From contig JAIXUS010000059.1 of assembly GCA_027483445.1 (NCBI GenBank), positions 1 through 49,026 on the forward strand: DNA of 49,026 nt, given 5' to 3'. Source of the stretch: Bacteroidota bacterium. GTDB taxonomy: Bacteria > Bacteroidota > Bacteroidia > M30B66. The position numbers were made by a program, and so were the translations under genes. The notes beneath the pieces are model-generated. The model saw nothing but the letters and a program-made list of their open reading frames with translations. It was not told the DNA's origin and did no database searches. Shown here piece by piece: positions 42,650 to 49,026 of the stretch; positions within the stretch are counted from its first letter, which is position 1; every line of letters begins with the position of its first letter.

Positions 42650-42691
42650 AAAAAAGGCGGTGTTCTTCCATGCGAAGACACCGCCTTTTTT
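42650..42691. terminator. Bidirectional terminator between tpx and the PfkB gene
   Basis: AAAAAAGGCGGTGT (42650-42663) is perfectly complementary to ACACCGCCTTTTTT (42678-42691), and a further CTTC/GAAG pair lies inside. T-runs form on both strands, which fits convergent tpx and kinase genes. Confidence 0.9.
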
Positions 42692-42707
42692 AATTCACGT
42701 TCTGAAC

Positions 42708-43634
42708 TTAGTTCACCAGCGAAATATCGAACTGAACGAGGTCGATAAACTGCTGTACACGGGCGTCAACTTCGGCTTCTCCAAGGTTTTGGATGCGCTC
42801 GGTACCAAACTTCTCCACACTGAAAGAAGCCATGGCGGAACCGAAAATAACCGCACGCTTCATGTTATCAAAGGAGATGTCTTCTGTGGCTGCGAGGTAG
42901 CCAATAAAACCGCCGGCAAAACTGTCGCCAGCACCGGTAGGGTCGAACACTTCTTCGAGCGGAAGCGCTGGGGCGAAGAACACTTGTTCTGCATTGAAAA
43001 GCAGTGCTCCATGTTCGCCTTTCTTAATAATGAGATACTTAGGGCCCATCGCTAAAATCTTTTGAGCAGCCTTAACCAGCGAATACTCACCCGACAGCTG
43101 ACGCGCTTCCTCGTCGTTGATTGTAAGCACATCAACCCGCTTTAGCAAGCTGTGAAGCTCGCCCAACGCGATATTCATCCAAAAATTCATGGTATCTAAT
43201 ACCACGAGTTTTGGACGTTGCTCCAGCCGATCGAGCACTTGATGCTGCACCGAAGGCGCAAGATTTCCCAACATAAGAAACTCACAGTGCTGGTAGGCCT
43301 GAGGAATTACCGGATCGAAGGTAGCCAGCACATTCAACTGCGTATCGAGTGTATCGCGCGAGTTCATGTCGTTGTGATAACGACCACTCCAGAAAAACGT
43401 CTTTTCTCCTTGCTTGATTTGCAGCCCTTCGGTGTTTACACCACGTTTCTCCATCATCTGAATAGCCTCAGCAGGGAAATCGTCGCCAACTACCGACACA
43501 AGGTTGATTTTTTTATGGAAATACGAGGCCGCAAGGCTGATGAATGTGGCAGCACCGCCTACGATTTTATCGGTTTTGCCGAAAGGTGTTTCGATGGCAT
43601 CAAAAGCAACGGTGCCGATCACGAGTAAGCTCAT
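42708..43634 (-). CDS. PfkB-family sugar or nucleoside kinase
   Basis: A 308-residue ribokinase-fold kinase. The N-terminal part has G-T-V-A-F-D-A-I-E-T-P-F-G and the G-G-A-A-T substrate turn near residue 27; the ATP/catalytic signature D-P-T-G-A-G-D-S-F-A-G-G-F is near 230. The substrate is unclear: adenosine-like or sugar kinases both fit. The longer frame to 43898 is rejected because it overlaps the aminotransferase and lacks family homology. The start shares one base with the aminotransferase stop (TAATG), so the two are translationally coupled. Confidence 0.9.
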   Translation of the reverse strand: MSLLVIGTVAFDAIETPFGKTDKIVGGAATFISLAASYFHKKINLVSVVGDDFPAEAIQMMEKRGVNTEGLQIKQGEKTFFWSGRYHNDMNSRDTLDTQLNVLATFDPVIPQAYQHCEFLMLGNLAPSVQHQVLDRLEQRPKLVVLDTMNFWMNIALGELHSLLKRVDVLTINDEEARQLSGEYSLVKAAQKILAMGPKYLIIKKGEHGALLFNAEQVFFAPALPLEEVFDPTGAGDSFAGGFIGYLAATEDISFDNMKRAVIFGSAMASFSVEKFGTERIQNLGEAEVDARVQQFIDLVQFDISLVN

Positions 43635-44836
43635 TATGAATGGGTTTTGTTGGGGTAAACACGTATGGCCTCGCGCAAAATTTCGACGCAGGCTTTTAAA
43701 TCGTTGAGGTTGAGGACATATCCGATTCTCACCTCGTTTAATCCGGCGCCCGGAGTGGAGTAAAAGCCGGTGGCCGGGGCGAGCATCACGGTTGCATTTT
43801 GGTATCGGAATTCCTCGAGCAACCACTGGCAGAAGTGATCGGAATTTTGGATCGGCAAGCGAGCCATTGCATAGAAGGCGCCTTTGGGTTTTGGACAAAA
43901 CACTCCTTCAATAGAGTTCAGGCCATCCACCAATAGGTCGCGACGCGCCACATATTCGTTCACCACCTCTTCGAAGTAAGTGTCGGGTGTGTCGAGTGCG
44001 GCTTCGGAGGCAATTTGGCCAAAGGTTGGCGGACTTAAGCGGGCCTGGGCGAACTTGAGTGCAGTTTGAATCACCTGAGGGTTTCGGGTAACCATGGCAC
44101 CAATGCGCGCGCCACACATGCTGTATCGTTTCGAAACCGAATCAACAAGCACCACGTGGTTTTCGAGGCCATCCAACTGCATGGCAGAGAAAAAAGATTC
44201 TCCGTCGTAACAAAACTCCCGGTAAACCTCATCGGCGAAAAGATAGAGGTCGTGCCGTAGCACGATGTCGCGCAGTTTTTCGAGTTCTGATCGGGAATAC
44301 AAATAGCCTGTTGGGTTGCCCGGGTTAGAAATGATGATGGCCTTGGTTTTCGGTGTAATGAGGGCTTCGAACGACTCTACCGGCGGCAAGGCAAATCCAT
44401 TGTCGATTGTCGACTTAACCGGAACAACTTTAGCTCCGGCCGTCATCGCGAAGCTTAGGTAATTGGCATAGAATGGTTCCGGGATGATAATCTCGTCGCC
44501 CGGGTCGAGGCAGGTCATAATGCCAAACAGCAGCGCTTCGGAGCCTCCTGTGGTGATGAGGATGTCGTTGTGCGTTACCTGAATACCATTTTTGGCATAG
44601 TAAGCGGCAAGTTTGCGGCGGTACGATTCATTTCCGGCGCTATGGCTGTATTCGATCACTTTAAGGGTGGTCGATTTCACCGCATTGAGCGCCTCGTTGG
44701 GAGTGTGAATGTCGGGCTGACCAATATTGAGGTGATAGATTTTCACCCCTTCGGCTTTGGCCTTTTCGGCGTAGGGTACCAGCTTACGAATAGGTGAAGC
44801 GGGTAACTGAATTCCTTTCTGCGATATACCTGGCAT
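43634..44836 (-). CDS. PLP-dependent class I/II aminotransferase
   Basis: A 400-residue fold-type I aminotransferase like aspartate aminotransferases. Seen are N-I-G-Q-P-D near residue 37, the cofactor phosphate loop T-T-G-G-S-E-A near 93, N-P-G-N-P-T-G near 171, D-E-V-Y near 200, the PLP lysine in S-V-S-K-R-Y-S near 233 with G-A-R-I-G after it, and a final arginine for the substrate carboxylate in R-I-G-Y-V. Substrate could be aspartate or another amino acid. It is coupled to the PfkB kinase downstream by a TAATG overlap. Confidence 0.92.
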   Translation of the reverse strand: MPGISQKGIQLPASPIRKLVPYAEKAKAEGVKIYHLNIGQPDIHTPNEALNAVKSTTLKVIEYSHSAGNESYRRKLAAYYAKNGIQVTHNDILITTGGSEALLFGIMTCLDPGDEIIIPEPFYANYLSFAMTAGAKVVPVKSTIDNGFALPPVESFEALITPKTKAIIISNPGNPTGYLYSRSELEKLRDIVLRHDLYLFADEVYREFCYDGESFFSAMQLDGLENHVVLVDSVSKRYSMCGARIGAMVTRNPQVIQTALKFAQARLSPPTFGQIASEAALDTPDTYFEEVVNEYVARRDLLVDGLNSIEGVFCPKPKGAFYAMARLPIQNSDHFCQWLLEEFRYQNATVMLAPATGFYSTPGAGLNEVRIGYVLNLNDLKACVEILREAIRVYPNKTHS

Positions 44837-44840
44837 AAAA

Positions 44841-44867
44841 CAAAAAACCCCGGTACTGAACCGGGGT
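44841..44867 (-). terminator. Terminator of the first DUF1573 gene
   Basis: ACCCCGGT (44847-44854) pairs with ACCGGGGT (44860-44867) and is followed on the minus strand by a T-run (complement of 44842-44847). It is 28 bases beyond the stop at 44896 and immediately before the aminotransferase start, so both genes are probably separate units. Confidence 0.85.
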
Positions 44868-44895
44868 GCAAATATGGTAAAAAACAGGTTTTGAA

Positions 44896-45363
44896 TTACT
44901 TCTCAACAGGAGCCATGCCTTGTTTTTTCTCAGGCATTCCGGCGTCTGCTGGAGGTGGTTCTACGTTTCCTTTGATGTAAAGCGTCTTGGTGGCTGTTTT
45001 GTCCTTGTCCATGTTTTGAATGGTCAGTGTAACATTCTTATTGATAGCACCGGCACGCTTGGTATCGTAGCTTACGCGGATTTTACCGGTTTTGCCTGGC
45101 GCAATGGCTTCTTTCGGCCATTCAGGAACGGTACAACCGCAAGAGCCTCTTGCATTGGTGATGAGGAATGGTTCTTTGCCATTGTTGGTGAAAGAGAATT
45201 CACAAGTACCGTCACCACCATGTTTCACGGTGCCGTAATCGTGTGTTTCTTTTTCAAATTGAATGGCGGGAGTCCAGTTTTGCTCTCCAGCTGCAGGTGC
45301 TTGAGCATTGAGCGCTAAAGACCCACTCAGGGCCACTACCAAAGCTAAAAAAATGCGTTTCAT
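44896..45363 (-). CDS. DUF1573 exported protein, copy 1
   Basis: A 155-residue exported protein with signal peptide (MKRIFLALVVALSGSLALNA). One DUF1573 domain follows: F-E-K-E-T-H-D-Y-G-T-V near residue 39, E-F-S-F-T-N-N-G-K-E-P-F-L-I near 62, G-S-C-G-C-T-V-P-E-W-P near 82 and P-G-K-T-G-K-I-R-V near 99. The fold is Ig-like. A charged K-K-Q-G-M-A-P-V-E-K tail follows. The start at 45363 gives the signal peptide. Its function is unknown; members may act in surface or envelope structure. A near neighbour of the same family lies upstream. Confidence 0.9.
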   Translation of the reverse strand: MKRIFLALVVALSGSLALNAQAPAAGEQNWTPAIQFEKETHDYGTVKHGGDGTCEFSFTNNGKEPFLITNARGSCGCTVPEWPKEAIAPGKTGKIRVSYDTKRAGAINKNVTLTIQNMDKDKTATKTLYIKGNVEPPPADAGMPEKKQGMAPVEK

Positions 45364-45390
45364 TGGGTTTGTTTGGAATATGAGGTTCGA

Positions 45391-45398
45391 CAAATGTA
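45391..45398 (-). promoter_or_regulatory. -7 box of DUF1573 copy 1
   Basis: Minus-strand TACATTTG matches TAnnTTTG exactly, 27 bases before the ATG at 45363. Confidence 0.55.
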
Positions 45399-45475
45399 CT
45401 TTTTTTTAGGTGGAATTGATGATGGCATCAATCCAAATTGTGCAGTCTCGAAAAGGTGAACCAGCTTATGGAAGC

Positions 45476-45910
45476 TTATTTCTTTTGAGATTCGGCTGCC
45501 TTACCTGTTACGTTGCCGTTGATGGTAAGTTTCGTGGTTCCGGTCTTATCGCGGTTAACGCCACTGGAAAAAGTAACGGTAACATCTTTGGTAAACTGCC
45601 CCGGACGACCTTCGGAGTTGTACCCTACTGTGATTTTTCCGGTTTTTCCCGGAGCAATTGGTTGTTTTGGCCATTCTGGAGTGGTGCATCCGCAACCGGC
45701 TTGTGCATTGCTCACCACAATGGGCTCTCTGCCTGTATTGGTAAATGTAAACTCGTAAGTAGCTTTTGGACCTTCAGGAATGGTTCCGAAATCGTGAGAT
45801 GTCTTCTCGAATTTAACGGTTGGCGTCCAGTTTAAGTCAGTGGTGGCCGGGGCTTGCGCTGATAGTGTTAGGGAACCCATCATCAGCAAAAAGGCAAACA
45901 TGTTTTTCAT
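45476..45910 (-). CDS. DUF1573 exported protein, copy 2
   Basis: A 144-residue paralogue of the next gene, with signal peptide (MKNMFAFLLMMGSLTLSA). It shares F-E-K-T-S-H-D-F-G-T-I, E-F-T-F-T-N-T-G-R-E-P-I-V-V and G-C-G-C-T-T-P-E-W-P-K-Q-P-I-A-P-G-K-T-G with copy 1 and differs mainly in its loops and tail. The start at 45910 is chosen for the signal peptide. The gap between the pair is 112 bases and copy 1 has its own promoter box, so the tandem arose by duplication but is regulated separately. Confidence 0.9.
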   Translation of the reverse strand: MKNMFAFLLMMGSLTLSAQAPATTDLNWTPTVKFEKTSHDFGTIPEGPKATYEFTFTNTGREPIVVSNAQAGCGCTTPEWPKQPIAPGKTGKITVGYNSEGRPGQFTKDVTVTFSSGVNRDKTGTTKLTINGNVTGKAAESQKK

Positions 45911-45973
45911 AGTGGTCAAAGTGTAGGAATTAAAAAAACCGGGGGCTAATTGCAAAATTCGCGCCAACTTAAT

Positions 45974-46089
45974 GTGGATGACAGTGGATTTTAAGGCTGG
46001 CTAAAGGTTTGATTTACAATTATCTATCTTAACGGAGGGCTTTTACGCCCCGTTTTGTCATCCACACACCACCCCTTAACAAGCCTTAA
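45974..46089. other. Interleaved inverted repeats and hairpin upstream of valS
   Basis: Two inverted pairs interleave: GTGGATGACA (45974-45983) with TGTCATCCAC (46056-46065), and TTAAGGCT (45991-45998) with AGCCTTAA (46082-46089). The order A-B-A'-B' allows a pseudoknot, not a simple stem. Between them is a GC hairpin, ACGG-GGGC with GCCC-CGT (about 46031-46053), followed by T's. Meaning is unknown. Confidence 0.35.
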
Positions 46090-46140
46090 GCAGAACCGGT
46101 AATGCCTCCAAAAATAAGGAGAGAGCAGGCCGAAATCAAC

Positions 46141-46148
46141 TATTTTTG
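46141..46148 (+). promoter_or_regulatory. -7 box of valS
   Basis: TATTTTTG matches TAnnTTTG exactly, 23 bases before the valS ATG. Confidence 0.55.
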
Positions 46149-46171
46149 CCGCCACGATTTTTACCTAAGTC

Positions 46172-48784
46172 ATGGAAATTCCCAAGCAGTACAGTCCCGC
46201 CAACATCGAAAACAAATGGTATCAAACCTGGATGGAAAAGGGCTTTTTTCGCTCCACGCCCGACCACCGCGAGCCATTTACCGTGGTGATTCCACCGCCT
46301 AACGTAACGGGTGTGCTGCACATGGGGCACATGCTGAACAATACCATTCAAGATGTGCTCATCCGCCGCGCGCGGCTACAGGGAAAAAATGCCTGCTGGG
46401 TGCCCGGAACCGACCACGCTTCGATTGCTACCGAGGCCAAAGTGGTGAATAAGCTCCGTGAGCAGGGAATTGAAAAGAATAGCCTCAGCCGTGAGCAATT
46501 TCTCAACCATGCCTGGGAGTGGAAAGAAAAGCACGGTGGAATTATCCTCGAGCAATTGAAGAAACTGGGCGCTTCCTGCGATTGGGAGCGAACCAAATTC
46601 ACCATGGATGCTGATCTGAGCCGTTCGGTAATTAAAGTTTTCATCGATTTGTATCGCAAAGGCCTGGTTTACCGTGGCGTTCGTATGGTAAACTGGGACC
46701 CTAAGGCCCAAACTGCAGTATCTGACGAAGAGGTAATCTATCGCGAAACGCCCTCTAAACTTTACCATGTTCATTACCGCTTGGCCGATGGCAGTGGTCA
46801 CATCACGATTGCCACTACCCGACCCGAAACAATTCTTGGCGACACAGCCATTTGCGTTCACCCAAACGATGAGCGCTACACTTCGCTGGTTGGAAAGAAG
46901 GCCTTGGTTCCGTTGATCAATCGGGAAGTTCCCATTATTGCCGATGAATACGTTGACTTAACCTTTGGTTCGGGTGCGCTGAAAGTAACACCGGCGCACG
47001 ATGTAAACGACTATCAGCTTGGGCAGAAGTATCAATTGCCTTCGATAGATGTAATTGCTGCGGATGGGACCATGAGTGAGGCCGCTCAACTGTATGTTGG
47101 TGTTGACCGGTTTGAAACCCGGAAGCGCATCATTGCGGATATTGAAGCAGCGGGGCAGCTTGCTAAGGTGGAAGAAATTAAGAACAATGTAGGCTATTCG
47201 GAGCGCACCGATGCGGTAATCGAGCCGAGGCTTTCGATGCAGTGGTTTGTGCGGATGGAAGTATTGGCAAAGCCCGCACTCGAGGTGGTGCGCGAAGGGA
47301 AAGTAAAACTGCATCCGGCCAAATTTTTCAATACCTATAAGTATTGGATGGAGAATGTGAAGGACTGGTGCATTTCGCGTCAACTCTGGTGGGGGCAGCG
47401 AATTCCGGCCTGGTATGCCCCCGACGGCACGTTTGCAGTGGCGGAGACTCAGGCGGAGGCCTTGGTAGAGTTCGAAAAGCAAGGGAAAATACTCAGCGCC
47501 ACTGAAATTCGTCAGGATGAAGACGTGGTAGATACCTGGTTCTCTTCGTGGCTTTGGCCAATTACCGTGTTTGATGCGGATGCCATTGGAAAATCGCCGG
47601 CGGAGTTCAATGCTGATTTGAAATATTACTACCCGACCAACGATCTGGTAACGGCGCCCGAAATTCTCTTTTTCTGGGTGGCCCGGATGATCATGGCCGG
47701 TATGGAGTACTGCGGCGACATTCCGTTTAGCAACGTTTACCTTACCGGTATTGTGCGCGATAAGCTGGGACGGAAAATGTCGAAGTCGCTGGGGAATTCG
47801 CCCGACCCGATTGACTTAATTGAAAAGTATGGGGCTGATGGCGTTCGGATGGGCATGCTGCTCACTTCTCCGGCCGGGAACGACTTACCGTTCGATGAAA
47901 GCATGTGCGAGCAGGGCCGTAACTTCAGCAACAAAGTATGGAACGCCTTCCGTTTGGTGAAGGGCTGGGAAGTATCAGATTCCGAACAACCGGAAGCCGC
48001 CCGTGAAGCAGTGGCCTGGTTTGGTTCTCACCTCGCTGCCACCATGGCCGAAGTGGATGATTTATTCTCCAAGTACCGCATTTCGGAGGCCTTGATGACC
48101 TTATACAAGCTTACTTGGGATGACTTCTGTGCCTGGTATTTGGAGGCGGTGAAACCCGGCTTTCAGCAAAGCATCGACCGGAAGACTTACACAGCAACGG
48201 TTGCCTATTTTGAAGATTTACTTCGCCTGCTGCACCCCTTTGTACCCTTTATCACCGAAGAGATTTGGCATTATTTGGCTGAGCGAAACAATGCATTTCT
48301 CATTGTCGACCGGATGCCTCAGGCAGGAACCGTAAATGAAGCCGGTAACAAGGATTTTGAGCTGTGTCGCGAGTTGATTGCTGCGATAAGAACCTATCGC
48401 GCAGAGCGCGGGATGAGCCCTAAAGAAGCCTTAACGCTGTACTCAAAAGTTGATTTGCCGTTTGAAGCCGTGCTGCGTAAACTGGCCAACATTGATGACA
48501 TAACCACGGTGCAGGAAAAGCCACAAGGCACTGTTGCCCTGGTGTTGCGAACAGTTGAGATTTTCCTTCCGATGGGCGAATCGTCAGATCCGGAAGCGGA
48601 ACGCGAAAAGCTGCAGAAAGAGCTGGAGTATACAGAAGGCTTTTTGGCTTCGGTAGAGAAGAAACTCAGTAACGAGCGCTTCGTTAGCAATGCCAAACCC
48701 GAAGTGGTTGAAATTGAACGCAAAAAACAACAAGATGCTCAGCAGCGCATCAAAGCCTTAAAGGAGCAGCTCGGAAGCTTATAA
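46172..48784 (+). CDS. valS: Valine--tRNA ligase
   Basis: An 870-residue class I synthetase of normal length. The ATP motif HIGH is H50-M-G-H53 in [13 protein letters not shown], and KMSKS is K535-M-S-K-S539. The editing domain (about residues 190-340) has [12 protein letters not shown] and [15 protein letters not shown] near 76 and a C-terminal coiled-coil (about 805-870, rich in K/E/Q) are typical of ValRS. It charges tRNA-Val and hydrolyses mischarged Thr-tRNA. The start is the only good ATG before [10 protein letters not shown]. Confidence 0.98.
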   Translation: MEIPKQYSPANIENKWYQTWMEKGFFRSTPDHREPFTVVIPPPNVTGVLHMGHMLNNTIQDVLIRRARLQGKNACWVPGTDHASIATEAKVVNKLREQGIEKNSLSREQFLNHAWEWKEKHGGIILEQLKKLGASCDWERTKFTMDADLSRSVIKVFIDLYRKGLVYRGVRMVNWDPKAQTAVSDEEVIYRETPSKLYHVHYRLADGSGHITIATTRPETILGDTAICVHPNDERYTSLVGKKALVPLINREVPIIADEYVDLTFGSGALKVTPAHDVNDYQLGQKYQLPSIDVIAADGTMSEAAQLYVGVDRFETRKRIIADIEAAGQLAKVEEIKNNVGYSERTDAVIEPRLSMQWFVRMEVLAKPALEVVREGKVKLHPAKFFNTYKYWMENVKDWCISRQLWWGQRIPAWYAPDGTFAVAETQAEALVEFEKQGKILSATEIRQDEDVVDTWFSSWLWPITVFDADAIGKSPAEFNADLKYYYPTNDLVTAPEILFFWVARMIMAGMEYCGDIPFSNVYLTGIVRDKLGRKMSKSLGNSPDPIDLIEKYGADGVRMGMLLTSPAGNDLPFDESMCEQGRNFSNKVWNAFRLVKGWEVSDSEQPEAAREAVAWFGSHLAATMAEVDDLFSKYRISEALMTLYKLTWDDFCAWYLEAVKPGFQQSIDRKTYTATVAYFEDLLRLLHPFVPFITEEIWHYLAERNNAFLIVDRMPQAGTVNEAGNKDFELCRELIAAIRTYRAERGMSPKEALTLYSKVDLPFEAVLRKLANIDDITTVQEKPQGTVALVLRTVEIFLPMGESSDPEAEREKLQKELEYTEGFLASVEKKLSNERFVSNAKPEVVEIERKKQQDAQQRIKALKEQLGSL

Positions 48785-48792
48785 GTAGGGCT

Positions 48793-49026
48793 TACTGAAA
48801 AACACTCAATAGTTTTATTGATAACGCTTTAGCCTCTGTTTGAATTAGACCTAGTGCAAGGGTTTTTAGTGGTGCTTTTGAAAATCCATGCACGCTTAAA
48901 CTCGTGGAGTTCAATTTTTCGTTAGCCAGAAATACAGCATCTGCTTCGTTGCCCGCGGCTCGCAGTATTCAATATACAGCTTCGCCTAGTCGCCTCGCAT
49001 CTGCTGCATTTCTGACTTTTTCAGTA
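48793..49026. repeat. Possible small element with terminal inverted repeats
   Basis: TACTGAAAAA (48793-48802) and TTTTTCAGTA (49017-49026) are perfect 10-bp inverted repeats about 234 bases apart. No ORF lies between them. Inside is a further stem: CAGAAATaCAGCA (from about 48926) is complementary, with mismatches, to the strand at about 48998-49014. The right edge coincides with the window edge, so extent and flanking duplication cannot be seen. Confidence 0.45.

Noticed and set aside
43635-43898. N-terminal extension of the PfkB kinase to 43898
   Set aside because: The extension overlaps the aminotransferase in another frame and lacks kinase motifs; the ATG at 43634 gives the family start.
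45974-46160. T-box leader for valS
   Set aside because: No T-box sequence or specifier loop is apparent, and such leaders are rare in Bacteroidota.

Overview
The window comes from a member of the Bacteroidota, most likely the Flavobacteriales. The markers are gldF-gldG gliding genes, a surface protein with a type-B T9SS C-terminal domain, DUF1573, DUF3078, DUF4197 and choice-of-anchor L families, a split transketolase, and many promoters with the phylum-specific -7 box TAnnTTTG. No rRNA, tRNA, CRISPR array, prophage or intact transposase gene was seen. Gene content is mostly housekeeping. The unusual material lies between the genes.

Layout. 0-6 kb: the 3' end of a probable NUDIX gene, then a minus-strand block reading gldF, gldG, DUF4340, dnaN, and an AIM24-like gene. 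6-9 kb (plus): a CstB-like persulfide dioxygenase/rhodanese fusion, an exported rhodanese and a GSCFA protein. 9-15 kb: cytochrome c lipoprotein, oxyR, a Sco protein, a zeta-toxin-like module whose toxin gene carries a frameshift, DUF3078 and mscL. 15-19.4 kb: ABM protein and SAM hydrolase, diverging from phoH and purC, then a DUF922 protein and hldD. 19.4-24.2 kb (minus): a six-gene run with the two transketolase halves separated by a secreted VWA protein, followed by an ECF sigma factor, a probable anti-sigma factor and a small exported Spy-like protein. 24.9-30.4 kb (minus): an unknown acidic protein, murQ, a fused two-domain 2-oxoacid dehydrogenase E1, DUF4197 and TerC. 30.5-37.3 kb: a dicarboxylate/glutamate symporter, hflX, an unknown protein, a Lon-substrate-binding-domain protein, rpmB, an M1 peptidase and a lipoprotein. 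37.6-48.8 kb: the T9SS surface protein, a second M1 aminopeptidase, tpx, a PfkB kinase and an aminotransferase, two tandem DUF1573 genes, and valS.

The most notable signal is a family of GC-rich, hairpin-forming intergenic repeats. They often begin with GGGCGCCTGCC or GGCGTGCC and occur as full or partial copies at about 0.3, 8.9, 9.9, 24.8, 25.5, 32.0-32.5 and 37.4 kb. Two 124-nt copies 22 kb apart differ at only two positions. The other main points are the frameshifted toxin with an intact antitoxin-like partner, the VWA gene inside the transketolase operon, a possible unannotated small RNA ending in a long hairpin plus T-run at 24.6 kb, and an element bounded by perfect 10-bp inverted repeats at the right edge of the window.

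Likely working groups: gldF/gldG/DUF4340 form a gliding-associated ABC system; the dioxygenase and the two rhodanese proteins handle sulfane sulfur; OxyR and Tpx answer peroxide; the ECF sigma/anti-sigma/Spy-like trio looks like an envelope-stress module; murQ recycles cell-wall sugar. Functional names rest on recognition of sequence motifs, since no database search was possible.
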